64,000 nucleotides of DNA from Celeribacter marinus (GCF_001308265.1 NZ_CP012023.1:758932-822931); one strand, 5' to 3'; positions 25,258 through 34,960 are shown, counted from the first letter of the stretch. Notes: generated from the letters alone by a model not told the origin. Made by a program: numbers and translations.

Positions 25258-27462
25258 ATGCACGACCTTCCTTTGACCCGAGAGCTCGTCTTGATTGGCG
25301 GCGGTCATACCCACGCGCTTGTGCTCAAACGTTGGGGTATGAAACCTCTTGCGGGGGTGCGGGTCACGGTCATCAATCCCGGTCCTGTTGCCGCCTATTC
25401 CGGCATGTTGCCGGGCTTTGTGGCGGGACATTACACGCATTCAGACCTAGAATTGGATCTGGTGCGTTTGGCACGGTTTGCCGGCGCGCGCGTTGTGATG
25501 GCACGCGCCACAAAAATAGACCGCAAGGCTAAATTGATCCACATTGAGGGCCGCGCGCCCCTTCGGTATGATGTGGCCTCCATCGACATTGGCATCACCT
25601 CGGATATGCCTGATCTTGCTGGATTTGACGCCCATGGCATTGCCGCCAAACCCCTTGAACACTTTGCCGCTCGCTGGGACAGCTACCGCGCGGATGTCGC
25701 CGCGGGCCTCGCCGCACCACAGATCTGTGTGATTGGTGGTGGTGTTGCGGGGGCGGAACTTGCCATGGCGATGGCCCATGCTCTCAAAGGCGCGGACGAT
25801 CTAAGCGTCACACTGATCGATCGCGGCGAGATCCTCGAAGAGTTCCGTGCCCCCACGCGGCGCGCCCTTTTGGCGGCCCTCACGGATGTGGGCGTGGCGC
25901 TACGGCCCAATACGGCCATTGGCAATATCGAGGCGGATCACCTCACCCTCACCGATGGAACCACGATCGCGTCGCATTTTACACTCGGTGCAGCGGGTGC
26001 GCGCCCTTATGGGTGGCTAAAAGAGACCGGCCTCACCATCGTTCAAGGTTACGTGCGGGTTGGTCCCACGCTTCAATCCTCCGACCCGAATATTTTCGCC
26101 GTGGGCGATTGCGCCCATCTGGCCCATGCACCGCGCCCAAAGGCCGGCGTCTTTGCCGTGCGCCAAGCGCCCGTCCTGTTCGACAACCTGCGCATTTTGC
26201 TTTCTGAGCAGCGCGGCGCGACGAAAAAGAGCCTGTATCATCCGCAAAAAGACTACCTCAAGCTGATCTCCCTTGGCGACAAGAGCGCCCTCGCGGACAA
26301 AAACGGACTACGCCTCAAAGGTGCTGCAATGTGGCGGTGGAAAGATCGTATCGACCGCACATTCATGGCTCGCCTCACCACTCTAAAACCAATGCGCCCA
26401 CTCGTGTTGCCCGATCTGGTCGCCGCCGGACTACGTGATGAGGTTGAGGGCAAAAGCCCGATGTGTGGCGCATGTGGCGCAAAGGTTGGCGGAGATATTC
26501 TTGCCCGTGTTCTACACGACGACACGGACCTCAAGCGCGACGATATTGTGCGTCTGAAGGGGGACGATGCGGCCGTCTTGACCCATGGCGCAGCCTACGG
26601 CGGGTCGCGCCAAGTGATCTCTGTCGATCATCTACGCAGCTTTGTGGCCGATCCCGTGATGATGACACAGATCACCGCCATTCACGCCTTGGGCGATGTG
26701 TGGTCGATGGGTGCACAGCCACAATCCGCCCTCGCCACGATCACGCTACCGCGCATGGCCCCGCCACTCCAAGAGGCGTGGCTGTCAGAAATCATGGCAA
26801 CCGCACGGACGGTGTTTGCCAAAGAGGGGGCGCAAATCATCGGCGGTCACACGTCGATGGGGGCCGAGTTTTCGATCGGGTTTACAGTCACAGGTCTTGC
26901 AGACACGCCAATGACGCTCAACGGCGCGAAGGACGGCGACCAAATCATCGTGACCAAACCCATCGGCACAGGCGTCATATTGGCCGCTGAAATGGCAATG
27001 CTCGCCTCTGGACGCGATGTGGCCGCCGCCTACGCGTCGATGGCGCTCTCATCTGGCGAAGCGGCAACGATCTTGAGCGGTGCGCATGCCATGACGGATG
27101 TAACGGGATTTGGCCTTGCGGGGCATTTGCTCGGGATATGTCGCGCGAGCGGCGTCAGCGCCACGCTCACGTTGTCAAACATTCCCGTGCTCGACGGCGC
27201 GTTGGCGCTTTCGCAATCTGGGATCGCCTCGACGATTGCGCCTGCCAATCGCGCCTATAGCGCCCAGTACGAGGGGCCAAACGGACCGCTGGCGGATCTG
27301 TTGTTCGACCCCCAAACCGCCGGCGGATTGCTTGCCTGCGTGGGCGCGGGTGGTGCGCAAAACCTAATTAAGAAACTCAAAAAATCCGGCTACAGTGCGG
27401 CGATCATCGGGGAGATCACAACCTCAGACGAGACAGGCCCGCGCCTTACAGCGAGGCCATAA
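25258..27462 (+). CDS. selD: NDH-like flavoprotein fused to selenide, water dikinase
   Basis: 734-residue two-domain protein. Residues 1-about 385 are an FAD/NAD(P)-dependent oxidoreductase (GGGHTHALVLK at 14-24, CVIGGGVAGAELA near 160, NIFAVGDCAHL near 280). Residues about 400-734 are SelD, which makes selenophosphate from selenide and ATP. The catalytic pair is Cys406 and Lys409 (CGACGAK), with GDDAAV and GGHTSMG nucleotide and metal motifs. The flavoprotein half may deliver or reduce selenium to selenide at the active site. The 3' end overlaps the convergent mnmH by 17 bases, and the pair forms a tRNA selenation module. Confidence 0.95.
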   Translation: MHDLPLTRELVLIGGGHTHALVLKRWGMKPLAGVRVTVINPGPVAAYSGMLPGFVAGHYTHSDLELDLVRLARFAGARVVMARATKIDRKAKLIHIEGRAPLRYDVASIDIGITSDMPDLAGFDAHGIAAKPLEHFAARWDSYRADVAAGLAAPQICVIGGGVAGAELAMAMAHALKGADDLSVTLIDRGEILEEFRAPTRRALLAALTDVGVALRPNTAIGNIEADHLTLTDGTTIASHFTLGAAGARPYGWLKETGLTIVQGYVRVGPTLQSSDPNIFAVGDCAHLAHAPRPKAGVFAVRQAPVLFDNLRILLSEQRGATKKSLYHPQKDYLKLISLGDKSALADKNGLRLKGAAMWRWKDRIDRTFMARLTTLKPMRPLVLPDLVAAGLRDEVEGKSPMCGACGAKVGGDILARVLHDDTDLKRDDIVRLKGDDAAVLTHGAAYGGSRQVISVDHLRSFVADPVMMTQITAIHALGDVWSMGAQPQSALATITLPRMAPPLQEAWLSEIMATARTVFAKEGAQIIGGHTSMGAEFSIGFTVTGLADTPMTLNGAKDGDQIIVTKPIGTGVILAAEMAMLASGRDVAAAYASMALSSGEAATILSGAHAMTDVTGFGLAGHLLGICRASGVSATLTLSNIPVLDGALALSQSGIASTIAPANRAYSAQYEGPNGPLADLLFDPQTAGGLLACVGAGGAQNLIKKLKKSGYSAAIIGEITTSDETGPRLTARP

Positions 27463-28495
27463 CGTCGATAATGCGCGTGGCCGCGACATCGCGGGCTTCG
27501 ACCGCCATATCGCATAGATCAATCGTCGCACTCACAGTCGGGGTATGTTTTTCGCGTGACCGTTTGTAACGCGGATCATAATGCTGCGCCATGAGCCCGC
27601 CCGCCAGATCAACGAAATTGCCCGTGCGCGCCAACTCTTGCCAGCCGTCAACAACATCATACCCCTGAAACGTCACAAGCTTTGCGAGCAGTTTTTCCAA
27701 CAACGCCGCATCCTGCACGATGTCAGCGTAGGCTTGCGCGAGATACACCGCCCGACTTGACAGCGGGGCCGTGACCTCAATACGTGGCGCGTCACACATC
27801 ACCGCCCAAACGGACGCAGGCACCGAGACATTGCCAATACGCGAACTTTCCGCCTCAACAAGCGTGGGCTTTGCCGGATCAAGCTCGGACAATGCGACCG
27901 CAAGCGCGCTTTCGAATGCCTTTTGCGAGGGCTGTGTGCCAAGGCCGCCAAAAATCGATCCGCGGTGATTGGCAAGCCCCTCCAAATCAAGCACCTGCCC
28001 GCCTTGCGCGTTGACCCGTGCAATCAGGTCAGTTTTCGCCGTGCCTGTATTTCCATCAATCAATATAAGTTTGTGCGGCAACGGATCGGTATAAAGCGCG
28101 CGCACGACCATCCGCCGCCACGCCTTATAGCCGCCCTCGACCACATCCACGCGCCAACCGATTTGACGCAGGATCGTTGCGAAGGAATTGGACCTTTGCC
28201 CTCCGCGCCAACAATAGATGCGCGGTTTCCAATTGCCCTCAAACTCGGCCAATGGCCCCTCAATATGGGTCGCGGCATTGCGCGCCACCAAGGCGCCCCC
28301 AATTTTGCGCGCCAGAAAGGGCGATTGCTGCACATAGATTGTCCCAACCTGCGCGCGCTCGTCATCGCTTAACACCGGAAGGTTGATCGCACCGGGGACA
28401 TGGTCCTGCGCGAACTCGGACGGGGCGCGCACATCAATCGTTGTGTCGAACGGAGCCGCGACAAAGTCACGGATGGAGGAAAATGCTTGGGTCAT
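27446..28495 (-). CDS. mnmH: tRNA 2-selenouridine synthase
   Basis: 349-residue enzyme that replaces sulfur by selenium at the wobble 2-thiouridine of Lys, Glu and Gln tRNAs, using selenophosphate. An N-terminal rhodanese domain carries catalytic Cys95 in YCWRGGQRS; a P-loop domain follows. The Walker A reads GNTGTAKT (148-155), with Ala153 where most P-loops have Gly, an oddity worth noting. Convergent overlap with selD ties both genes. No selA, selB or tRNA-Sec is seen in the window, so this may be a tRNA-only selenium user. Confidence 0.94.
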   Translation of the reverse strand: MTQAFSSIRDFVAAPFDTTIDVRAPSEFAQDHVPGAINLPVLSDDERAQVGTIYVQQSPFLARKIGGALVARNAATHIEGPLAEFEGNWKPRIYCWRGGQRSNSFATILRQIGWRVDVVEGGYKAWRRMVVRALYTDPLPHKLILIDGNTGTAKTDLIARVNAQGGQVLDLEGLANHRGSIFGGLGTQPSQKAFESALAVALSELDPAKPTLVEAESSRIGNVSVPASVWAVMCDAPRIEVTAPLSSRAVYLAQAYADIVQDAALLEKLLAKLVTFQGYDVVDGWQELARTGNFVDLAGGLMAQHYDPRYKRSREKHTPTVSATIDLCDMAVEARDVAATRIIDVMASL

Positions 28496-28552
28496 GTGCT
28501 GGTTCTAGCCCCTTTCGAACAGGACGAACAGGCCACCCCGCACCGCGAAACG

Positions 28553-28586
28553 AAAAAGCCCCCACCAAACTGGCGGGGGCTTTTTT
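28553..28586. terminator. Bidirectional terminator between tRNA-Leu and mnmH
   Basis: GCCCCCaCCA / TGGcGGGGGC stem with flanking A5 and T6 runs. It lies 22 bases beyond the tRNA 3' end on the minus strand and upstream of mnmH. Confidence 0.88.
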
Positions 28587-28608
28587 CCACCTCTCCGAAG
28601 AGAGTGAA

Positions 28609-28695
28609 TGGTGCGGTCGAGAAGACTCGAACTTCCACGGGTGTTACCCCACAGCGACCTCAACGCTGCGCGTCTACCAATTCCGCCACGACCGC
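28609..28695 (-). tRNA. tRNA-Leu (anticodon GAG)
   Basis: 87 nt including an encoded CCA. Acceptor arms GCGGTCG / CGACCGC pair fully, the anticodon stem CAGCG / CGCTG encloses loop TTGAGGT giving anticodon GAG, and a long variable arm (class II) and a GTTCGAGTC T-loop are present. It reads CUY leucine codons. No integrated element or repeated 3' segment was seen beside it, so it is not an occupied attachment site here. Confidence 0.95.
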
Positions 28696-28763
28696 ACAGT
28701 CTTGACTTGGTGAGGGGTTCTCTAATGGTGTTTGAAATGAGCCGCAAGCACTAATTCGAAGTT

Positions 28764-29288
28764 TTAGAGGGAAAGTTCTATAGGGTGCTTAGCGCCGGTT
28801 TTGGCAGCCGTATCACGGCGAATTTCGCGCCATATGCCCCAAAAGATCACACACAGCCCGAGCACGATCACGACCCACCCCAACTGGCGTGCGTCATCCA
28901 TAAACATGCGGTTGAGTGTCCGACCGGGGAGAAAGTTGAACACACCCGCCACAAACACCCCGCGCCAGTACAGATTGCGCATGGTTTTCTCGTGAGCGCG
29001 CCGATTGCCCGCAATGGCAAAGCGCACACCAACATAGAGCGACCAAAGTGCGAAAAGCGCCAACAGGTGCAGCGGCGAAAAAGGTCCAATTAGGCCAAAC
29101 CCCGAAATCCCGAACGACGACATGGCCACAACCGCCATGGCCACGACCCAGATATACCCAAGGGTTTTGTGCAGTCGGTCACGGCGGTGACGGTAGAGCA
29201 CAACAGGGCCGAGCAAAAGCGCGAGCGTAGCTGCAATTGCATGCACTTGGATAACAGGTGCGGCGGTCATAAACGGATCAACGGACAT
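28764..29288 (-). CDS. DUF2306-type membrane protein
   Basis: 174-residue integral membrane protein with four hydrophobic helices. The pattern HAIAATLALLLGPVVLYRHRRDRLHKTLGY, with paired His and basic loop, fits DUF2306, a family with possible heme or metal ligands but no known reaction. AHEKTMRNLYWRGVFVAG forms the third helix region. The Met at 29288 is preferred to one 65 codons upstream, which would add a non-hydrophobic, non-family extension. It is divergent from a membrane LytTR regulator, which may control it. Confidence 0.75.
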   Translation of the reverse strand: MSVDPFMTAAPVIQVHAIAATLALLLGPVVLYRHRRDRLHKTLGYIWVVAMAVVAMSSFGISGFGLIGPFSPLHLLALFALWSLYVGVRFAIAGNRRAHEKTMRNLYWRGVFVAGVFNFLPGRTLNRMFMDDARQLGWVVIVLGLCVIFWGIWREIRRDTAAKTGAKHPIELSL

Positions 29289-29407
29289 TGAAAAACCTTT
29301 CAAACAGGGGTGAAAATCAGGGATGGGCGATGCGCCCAGCTGAGTTGACCTAGACAACCCCCTGCCCTGCGTGCCATTTGAAGTACGCAAAACAAGGGGT
29401 TTGCTTC

Positions 29408-30181
29408 GTGAATGACGGGAAAACGCAAGTCGCGCTTCGTGAATGGCGGGCATATGTGACACGGCGCGAGACGCTTTTGGCACTTGGCGGTGTGAGCGTC
29501 TTTGTAACCTTGGCCGCGCCGTTCAACTCTGGTGCGCTTTTGTCCGTTGGTGCGCGCCTGATCTACTGGTCGCTCATGGTCTGCTTGACGTTCGGGGCCG
29601 GATCACTTGTCACTTTTACGCTCAAGCACCGTTTGGACGGCCTGCCGTTTGTCATGCGAGTGTTTTTTCTAGGAATACTGACAAGCCTCTGTGTTCTCGT
29701 CGTTGTTGTGATCATCAATGCGATGACGTTCGGATGGGTGCCACCCGCGCGAGACTGGCCATTGTTTGCCGCCACGCTTGTCGGGATGACGATTCTGATT
29801 ACGGCGGCTTTTCAATACATCGACACCAAAAGCGCGGCGCATACAGAAACGACCACCCCAACAGGCACGCCCCTTTTGGAACGGCTCCCCGTCGACAAAC
29901 GCGGCCCCCTCGTGGCGCTTTCGGTTGAGGATCACTATGTGCGGATTCGGACCACCAAAGGGGAGGGTTTGATCCTGATGCGCCTGAGCGATGCGGTTCG
30001 TGAGGTTGGCGAGACCCGCGGCGCACAGGTCCACCGTTCCCATTGGGCGGCCTTTGATCACGTCACGGCCGTGCGACGTGATGCAGATCGCGCTATTTTA
30101 ACGATGCGCACAGGTGGTGAGATTCCCGTCAGTCGCGCACACATCAAGACACTCAAGGAGGCGGGGCTTTTGCCGCGCTAA
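29408..30181 (+). CDS. Membrane-anchored LytTR transcription regulator
   Basis: About 257 residues: four hydrophobic helices in the first 140 residues, then a LytTR DNA-binding domain (about 165-255) with [29 protein letters not shown] and QVHRSHWAA, the hallmark strand and helix. A regulator held in the membrane, without a receiver domain, suggests direct sensing of membrane state or a ligand. The GTG at 29408 has AAGGGG upstream; an earlier TTG is less likely. Target genes are unknown; the divergent DUF2306 gene is the nearest candidate. Confidence 0.82.
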   Translation: MNDGKTQVALREWRAYVTRRETLLALGGVSVFVTLAAPFNSGALLSVGARLIYWSLMVCLTFGAGSLVTFTLKHRLDGLPFVMRVFFLGILTSLCVLVVVVIINAMTFGWVPPARDWPLFAATLVGMTILITAAFQYIDTKSAAHTETTTPTGTPLLERLPVDKRGPLVALSVEDHYVRIRTTKGEGLILMRLSDAVREVGETRGAQVHRSHWAAFDHVTAVRRDADRAILTMRTGGEIPVSRAHIKTLKEAGLLPR

Positions 30182-30195
30182 AAAGGAACACAAGA

Positions 30196-30870
30196 ATGGT
30201 CGAATGGCGCATCACCAACGGGCTGACCGATTACGACGATGCTGTGGCTCAGATGGAGGCGCGCGCCGACGCGATTGCGCGCGGTGAGGCCGACGAGCTG
30301 ATCTGGCTCGTCGAACACCCACCGCTCTATACCGCAGGCACCTCCGCCAAGATCGAGGATCTTGTCGAGCCTGACCGATTCCCTGTCCACGCGAGCAAAC
30401 GCGGCGGGCAATACACCTACCACGGACCAGGACAACGGGTGGCTTATGCCATGCTCGACGTGGGAAAACGTGGCAAAGATGTGCGCAAATTCGTCGCCGA
30501 TATGGAGGCGTGGGTGATTGCCGCCCTCGCAGAATTCAACGTGCACGGCGAAATCCGCGAGGGCCGCGTAGGTGTCTGGGTCGTGCGCGACGACAAACCG
30601 CTGACCGCCACAGGGGCCAAAGCCGAGGATAAGATCGCAGCCATTGGTCTGCGGATTCGCAAATGGGTGTCGTTTCACGGATTGTCGATCAACGTCGAAC
30701 CCGACCTGAGCCATTTTGGCGGTATCGTGCCCTGCGGAATTACCGAGCATGGCGTGACATCGCTTGTCGATTTGGGCCTACCTGTGACCATGGATGACGT
30801 CGATGTGGCCTTAAAACGCGGATTTGATCAGGTTTTCGGGGCGCAAAACGCACCCAACGGGACGCCGTAA
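30196..30870 (+). CDS. lipB: Octanoyl-(acyl carrier protein) transferase
   Basis: 224-residue enzyme that moves octanoyl from ACP to lipoyl domains as the first step of lipoate synthesis. [16 protein letters not shown] is the substrate-binding motif, [17 protein letters not shown] contains the catalytic Lys, and [15 protein letters not shown] contains the acyl-accepting Cys. Length and N-terminus ([12 protein letters not shown]) agree with the family. It begins 14 bases after the LytTR gene, so the two may share a message. Confidence 0.96.
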   Translation: MVEWRITNGLTDYDDAVAQMEARADAIARGEADELIWLVEHPPLYTAGTSAKIEDLVEPDRFPVHASKRGGQYTYHGPGQRVAYAMLDVGKRGKDVRKFVADMEAWVIAALAEFNVHGEIREGRVGVWVVRDDKPLTATGAKAEDKIAAIGLRIRKWVSFHGLSINVEPDLSHFGGIVPCGITEHGVTSLVDLGLPVTMDDVDVALKRGFDQVFGAQNAPNGTP

Positions 30871-30981
30871 CCTCTTTTTAGGATGGCTGGTCTATAGCCT
30901 GCGACAATCCACGCCTTTCTTATGTTCGCAAAATCCCTATTGTTCGCCCATATCAACCGACTCAAGCTCCGGAGACTCTCA

Positions 30982-31398
30982 ATGACCAAACTTTTTGCCC
31001 TCACAGCCGCCGCCCTGATGGTATCCTCGACGGCATCCTTTGCCGCAGGAGACGCGGTCGCCGGTGAAAAAGGCTTCAACAAATGCAAATCCTGTCACAT
31101 GATTGTTGATGGCGACAACACCATCGTCAAAGGCGGCAAAACCGGCCCGAACCTATATGGCATCATGGGCACCGCGATTGCATCCGGCGACTTCAAATTC
31201 GGCGCTGGCATCTCATCCGTAGCCGAGGCGAACCCAGACATGGTTTGGACAGAAGAACTTGTTGCAGAATACGTTGTCGACCCAAACGCTTTTATCACCA
31301 CTTACGGTGGGAACGGCAAATCCAAGATGACGTTCAAATTGAAAAAGGGCGGCGAAGATGTTGCGGCCTACCTCGCGTCTGTTGCCCCCGCTCAGTAA
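30982..31398 (+). CDS. Periplasmic class I cytochrome c
   Basis: 138-residue monoheme cytochrome: signal peptide 1-21 ending SFAAG, heme motif CKSCH at 35-39, TGPNLYGIMG loop and distal Met in GKSKMTFKL. The 20 residues upstream in the same frame are excluded because they would place a basic stretch before the signal. It lies about 280 bases before ctaD, and a soluble cytochrome of this size (c2/c550-like) is the natural electron donor to the aa3 oxidase, and possibly the acceptor from Sox. A terminator follows. Confidence 0.92.
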   Translation: MTKLFALTAAALMVSSTASFAAGDAVAGEKGFNKCKSCHMIVDGDNTIVKGGKTGPNLYGIMGTAIASGDFKFGAGISSVAEANPDMVWTEELVAEYVVDPNAFITTYGGNGKSKMTFKLKKGGEDVAAYLASVAPAQ

Positions 31399-31420
31399 GG
31401 CACACGACCGAGAATACGGA

Positions 31421-31449
31421 CACGCCGCTCCATTGGGGGCGGCGTTTTC
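31421..31449 (+). terminator. Terminator after cytochrome c gene
   Basis: ACGCCGCtCC / GGgGCGGCGT stem followed by TTTTC, 22 bases after the stop; it separates this gene from ctaD. Confidence 0.8.
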
Positions 31450-31678
31450 ATGTACCGCGCCTCGCAGCCAAGCGCGCAAATAGGCTACTACGGTCCATTC
31501 ATTGGACGCGCACGGCACATTACAAGGTTAAGCCCGCATTTTTCTACGATTGCGGCGCGTTGACACATTGCGCAGTTGAACCTGAGCGACTAGACATATT
31601 CTAATTCCGTCTACTGACTCTCGACCTACGGGGGCGACGGAGCAAACGCATAAGACGCACTTAAATCGGGAGGACCGC

Positions 31679-33337
31679 ATGGCAGACGCAGCCATTCACG
31701 GCCACGGGCACGAAGACAACCGCGGGTTCTTTACTCGTTGGTTCATGTCGACAAACCACAAGGATATCGGCATCCTTTATCTGTTCACAGCTGCGGCTGT
31801 GGGCTTCATCTCCGTTTGTTTCACGGTATTCATGCGCCTCGAGCTCATGGAACCCGGTGTTCAGTACATGTGTATGGAAGGCCTTTTGGCTAACCCGTGT
31901 ACGCCAAACGGCCACCTTTGGAACGTTATGATCACCTATCACGGTGTTCTGATGATGTTCTTTGTGGTGATTCCTGCGCTGTTCGGCGGCTTTGGCAACT
32001 ACTTCATGCCGCTGCAAATCGGTGCGCCGGACATGGCGTTCCCGCGCCTCAATAACCTGTCTTACTGGTTGTTCGTCACGGGCGTTGGCCTTGGCGTTGC
32101 ATCCATGTTGGCACCGGGTGGTAACGGGCAAAGTGGCTCTGGTGTGGGCTGGGTGTTATATCCACCGCTCTCCACCAACGAGGGCGGCTATTCGATGGAT
32201 CTCGCGATTTTCGCGGTCCACGTCTCTGGTGCCTCCTCCATCCTTGGTGCGATCAACATGATCACCACCTTCCTCAATATGCGCGCACCAGGCATGACAT
32301 TGTTCAAAGTGCCGTTGTTTGCATGGTCGATCTTTGTAACATCTTGGTTGATCTTGTTGTCCTTGCCTGTTTTGGCTGGCGCAATCACCATGTTGCTCAC
32401 CGACCGTAACTTTGGCACCCAGTTCTTCCAACCTGGTGGCGGCGGCGACCCGATCTTGTATCAGCACATCTTGTGGTTCTTTGGTCACCCTGAAGTGTAC
32501 ATCGTTGTTCTGCCCGGCTTTGGTCTGGTATCGCACATCATCGCAACCTTCTCGCGCAAATCTGTGTTTGGCTACCTGCCAATGGTTTGGGCGTTGATCG
32601 CGATTGGTGTTCTGGGCTTCGTCGTTTGGGCGCACCACATGTATACCGTTGGTCTGTCGCTCTCGCAGCAATCCTACTTTATGCTGGCCACGATGGTTAT
32701 CGCGGTGCCAACAGGTGTTAAGATCTTCTCTTGGATCGCAACCATGTGGGGCGGCTCGGTTGAGTTCAAAACGCCAATGCTCTTTGCATTCGGGTTCTTG
32801 ATCCTCTTCACCATCGGTGGCGTGACAGGCATCGTTCTGTCCCAACCTGGCGTAGACCGTGCATACCACGACACCTATTACGTTGTGGCGCACTTCCACT
32901 ACACCATGTCGATGGGCGCAGCCTTTACCATCTTTGCGGGTATCTATTTCTACATCGGCAAGATGTCGGGACGCCAATACCCCGAGTTCTTCGGCAAAGT
33001 TCACTTCTGGATGTTCTTTGTTGGTGTGAACCTTACGTTCTTCCCACAACACTTCTTGGGTCGTCAGGGCATGCCACGTCGTTACATCGACTATCCTGAA
33101 GCTTTTGCTTACTGGAACTATGTCTCCTCATGGGGTGCGTTGCTTTCCTTTGCGTCTTTCCTGCTCTTTATCGGCATCGTGATTTACACGCTGCTCGCCG
33201 GAAAACGCATCACGGAAAACAATTACTGGAACGAGTACGCAGATACACTTGAGTGGACCCTGCCGTGCCCACCACCAGAGCACACGTTCGAGACACTTCC
33301 CAAGCAAGAAGAGTGGGACAAGGGTCACGCACACTAA
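31679..33337 (+). CDS. ctaD: aa3-type cytochrome c oxidase subunit I
   Basis: 552-residue heme-copper oxidase subunit with twelve membrane helices. It shows the low-spin heme His in [10 protein letters not shown]-channel segment [27 protein letters not shown] with the proton-gating Glu and CuB His, the HHMYTVG pair, K-channel Lys in TGVKIFSW, and heme ligands in [10 protein letters not shown], so it is a complete A1-type pump. Other subunits (ctaC, ctaE, ctaB, ctaG) are not adjacent; a solitary ctaD is usual in Rhodobacter relatives. GGGAGG precedes the ATG. A terminator follows. Confidence 0.97.
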   Translation: MADAAIHGHGHEDNRGFFTRWFMSTNHKDIGILYLFTAAAVGFISVCFTVFMRLELMEPGVQYMCMEGLLANPCTPNGHLWNVMITYHGVLMMFFVVIPALFGGFGNYFMPLQIGAPDMAFPRLNNLSYWLFVTGVGLGVASMLAPGGNGQSGSGVGWVLYPPLSTNEGGYSMDLAIFAVHVSGASSILGAINMITTFLNMRAPGMTLFKVPLFAWSIFVTSWLILLSLPVLAGAITMLLTDRNFGTQFFQPGGGGDPILYQHILWFFGHPEVYIVVLPGFGLVSHIIATFSRKSVFGYLPMVWALIAIGVLGFVVWAHHMYTVGLSLSQQSYFMLATMVIAVPTGVKIFSWIATMWGGSVEFKTPMLFAFGFLILFTIGGVTGIVLSQPGVDRAYHDTYYVVAHFHYTMSMGAAFTIFAGIYFYIGKMSGRQYPEFFGKVHFWMFFVGVNLTFFPQHFLGRQGMPRRYIDYPEAFAYWNYVSSWGALLSFASFLLFIGIVIYTLLAGKRITENNYWNEYADTLEWTLPCPPPEHTFETLPKQEEWDKGHAH

Positions 33338-33393
33338 GTGCACGCCTCGACACTCTCATAGCCTTTGAGACTGTTAACCATTAAGATCTAAGG

Positions 33394-33422
33394 AAGACCT
33401 CGCCACGGCGGGGTCTTTTTTT
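33394..33422 (+). terminator. Terminator after ctaD
   Basis: AAGACCtCGCC / GGCGgGGTCTT stem with a T-run, 56 bases after the stop. Confidence 0.85.
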
Positions 33423-33464
33423 GCCCTAATTTCATTGATAGACATTTGATCAAAGGGGACTGAC

Positions 33465-33911
33465 ATGATCGCATGGATTTCAAAATTTCTGGACAACGGT
33501 GCGGAGCCAAAGCCGTCCCACCTGTCGGCATTTTGGCATCCTGCCCAGTTTTCAAAGGTGTATGATAGCGCAACGGGCCAGACCAACGTGGCAATGCTCA
33601 TCACCTCACCCGAACCCCTGTATGAAATGGGGCAGCCCGATCCAGCGAAAATTGACCGTCTCGCGCGCGAAATCGAACGTTATGTGCGCACCAAATGGGC
33701 AACGGCAGAAGTCCAAAAAGCATCGCGCATGTTCGCGAATATGCCTGTCTCAAACTTTGTCGTCATACTGGAACACGCGGCCCTTGGCGCCTATGCGACC
33801 CGCACACAGCGCGTGCAAGCGCTCTACTCATTTGACGGCACCCATATTGGCGAACTGGAATCTGCGCAGCGCAAATTTGACGATTCCATCGAGCAATGCG
33901 TGACGATATGA
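33465..33911 (+). CDS. Conserved-looking protein of unknown function
   Basis: 148-residue cytosolic protein without signal or membrane segment; I do not recognise a domain. It begins MIAWISKFLDNGAEPKPSHLS, has a helical centre (KIDRLAREIERYVRTKWATAEVQKASRMF) and ends QRKFDDSIEQCVTI. GGGGACTGAC lies before the ATG. Its stop overlaps the ATG of the next gene (ATGA), so the two are translationally coupled, which is the only hint about its role. Confidence 0.6.
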   Translation: MIAWISKFLDNGAEPKPSHLSAFWHPAQFSKVYDSATGQTNVAMLITSPEPLYEMGQPDPAKIDRLAREIERYVRTKWATAEVQKASRMFANMPVSNFVVILEHAALGAYATRTQRVQALYSFDGTHIGELESAQRKFDDSIEQCVTI

Positions 33912-34342
33912 CGGACGGCCACCCCACCCTTATTCCCGAACTTGCGGTGACCGATTGGCAGATCTCGCGCGCGTTTTATTGCGACCTGATCGGTTTCGAT
34001 GTCGCCTATGCCCGCCCCGAGGACGGGTTTGCAATGCTGTCCCTTGGCGCGGCGCGTCTTATGATTGACCAGATCGGAATTGGTCGCACCTTTGAGGACC
34101 AGCACCTGCCAACCAGTCCGCCATTTGGACGCGGCATGAACCTACAAATCGAAGTTTGCGCGCTCCAACCGATCCTCGATCGTCTCGCGTCCGCACAGTA
34201 TCCGCTCACCCTTCAGCCAGAGCAAGCATGGTATAGAAAGGGCGACGAGGCGTTGGGCCAACGTCAGTTTGTGGTCGCGGATCCAGACGGATATCTGCTT
34301 CGACTGTTTGAACCCTTGGGATCGCGTGCTGCGACCACCTGA
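33908..34342 (+). CDS. VOC-fold (glyoxalase/bleomycin-resistance) protein
   Basis: 144-residue vicinal-oxygen-chelate protein: two beta-alpha-beta modules with LIPELAVTDWQISRAFYCDLIGFDVAY at the front and GQRQFVVADPDGYLLRLFEPLG at the end, the latter carrying the usual metal-ligand Glu. Members may be antibiotic-binding, glyoxalases or dioxygenases; the substrate is unknown. The ATG at 33908 overlaps the upstream stop (ATGA); an ATG at 33896 is also possible. Confidence 0.85.
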   Translation: MTDGHPTLIPELAVTDWQISRAFYCDLIGFDVAYARPEDGFAMLSLGAARLMIDQIGIGRTFEDQHLPTSPPFGRGMNLQIEVCALQPILDRLASAQYPLTLQPEQAWYRKGDEALGQRQFVVADPDGYLLRLFEPLGSRAATT

Positions 34343-34414
34343 CCCTTCCCCCCTCGCGCAGACCGCGCTAACCTCTGTCAAACGCACAAATAAAACCGCA
34401 CAGAACAAAACGCT

Positions 34415-34960
34415 ATGCCGTACCGTTGGACCCCTGCTCATCATGCGCCGTTGCCCCCTGCCTCGAGCGAGACAGGGGGGCCGCTCTTGCGTCTTGATGT
34501 CTGGCCGCATCGGTCGTTGCCGTCCAAGGGGTTTTCGGCAGCGATTTGGTTGATGTTTGCCGCCGGGCTGATGCCCGTGATCCCGTTTATAGGCACCACG
34601 GCGTTCTGGATTCTACTGGCCTGTATGATGAGTGTTCTCACAGCACTTTGGATTGCGTTGCGCAAATCGGATCGTGACCATCTACGCGAGGAAATGTTGA
34701 TCTGGCATGACCGGATCACATTGACCCACTGGACGGCCAAAGGTGAAAAGATTGAATGGAGCGCCAATCCCTATTGGGTCAGAGCCACGCTGCACCCCAC
34801 CGCAAAGATTGAACAGTATCTGACGCTCAAAGGTGCAGGTCCGGATCAAACGCGAGAGGTGGAACTCGGCGCGTTTCTAAGTCCCGAGGAACGCACCCAA
34901 CTGCGCGACGATCTCGCCCTTGTTCTAGATCGTGTAAAAACGCCAGCCGCGCCGCAATAG
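34415..34960 (+). CDS. DUF2244 membrane protein
   Basis: 181-residue protein with two close membrane helices (about 43-60 and 63-82) followed by a soluble domain: WHDRITLTHWTAKGEKIEWSANPYWVR is typical of DUF2244. The family is common in alphaproteobacteria near cytochrome oxidase genes, and this one is 1.1 kb from ctaD. No function is known. The C-terminal half is beta-rich, ending in ELGAFLSPEERTQLRDDL. Confidence 0.82.
   Translation: MPYRWTPAHHAPLPPASSETGGPLLRLDVWPHRSLPSKGFSAAIWLMFAAGLMPVIPFIGTTAFWILLACMMSVLTALWIALRKSDRDHLREEMLIWHDRITLTHWTAKGEKIEWSANPYWVRATLHPTAKIEQYLTLKGAGPDQTREVELGAFLSPEERTQLRDDLALVLDRVKTPAAPQ

Noticed and set aside
25258..27462. Selenocysteine codon in selD
   Set aside because: The active-site position is encoded by an ordinary Cys codon (TGT) and there is no in-frame TGA.
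28609..28695. tRNA-Leu as an integration site
   Set aside because: No integrase, no repeated tRNA 3' segment and ordinary genes on both sides.
32156..33052. 298-codon minus-strand frame opposite ctaD
   Set aside because: Very hydrophilic antisense of a hydrophobic gene, the expected mirror effect.
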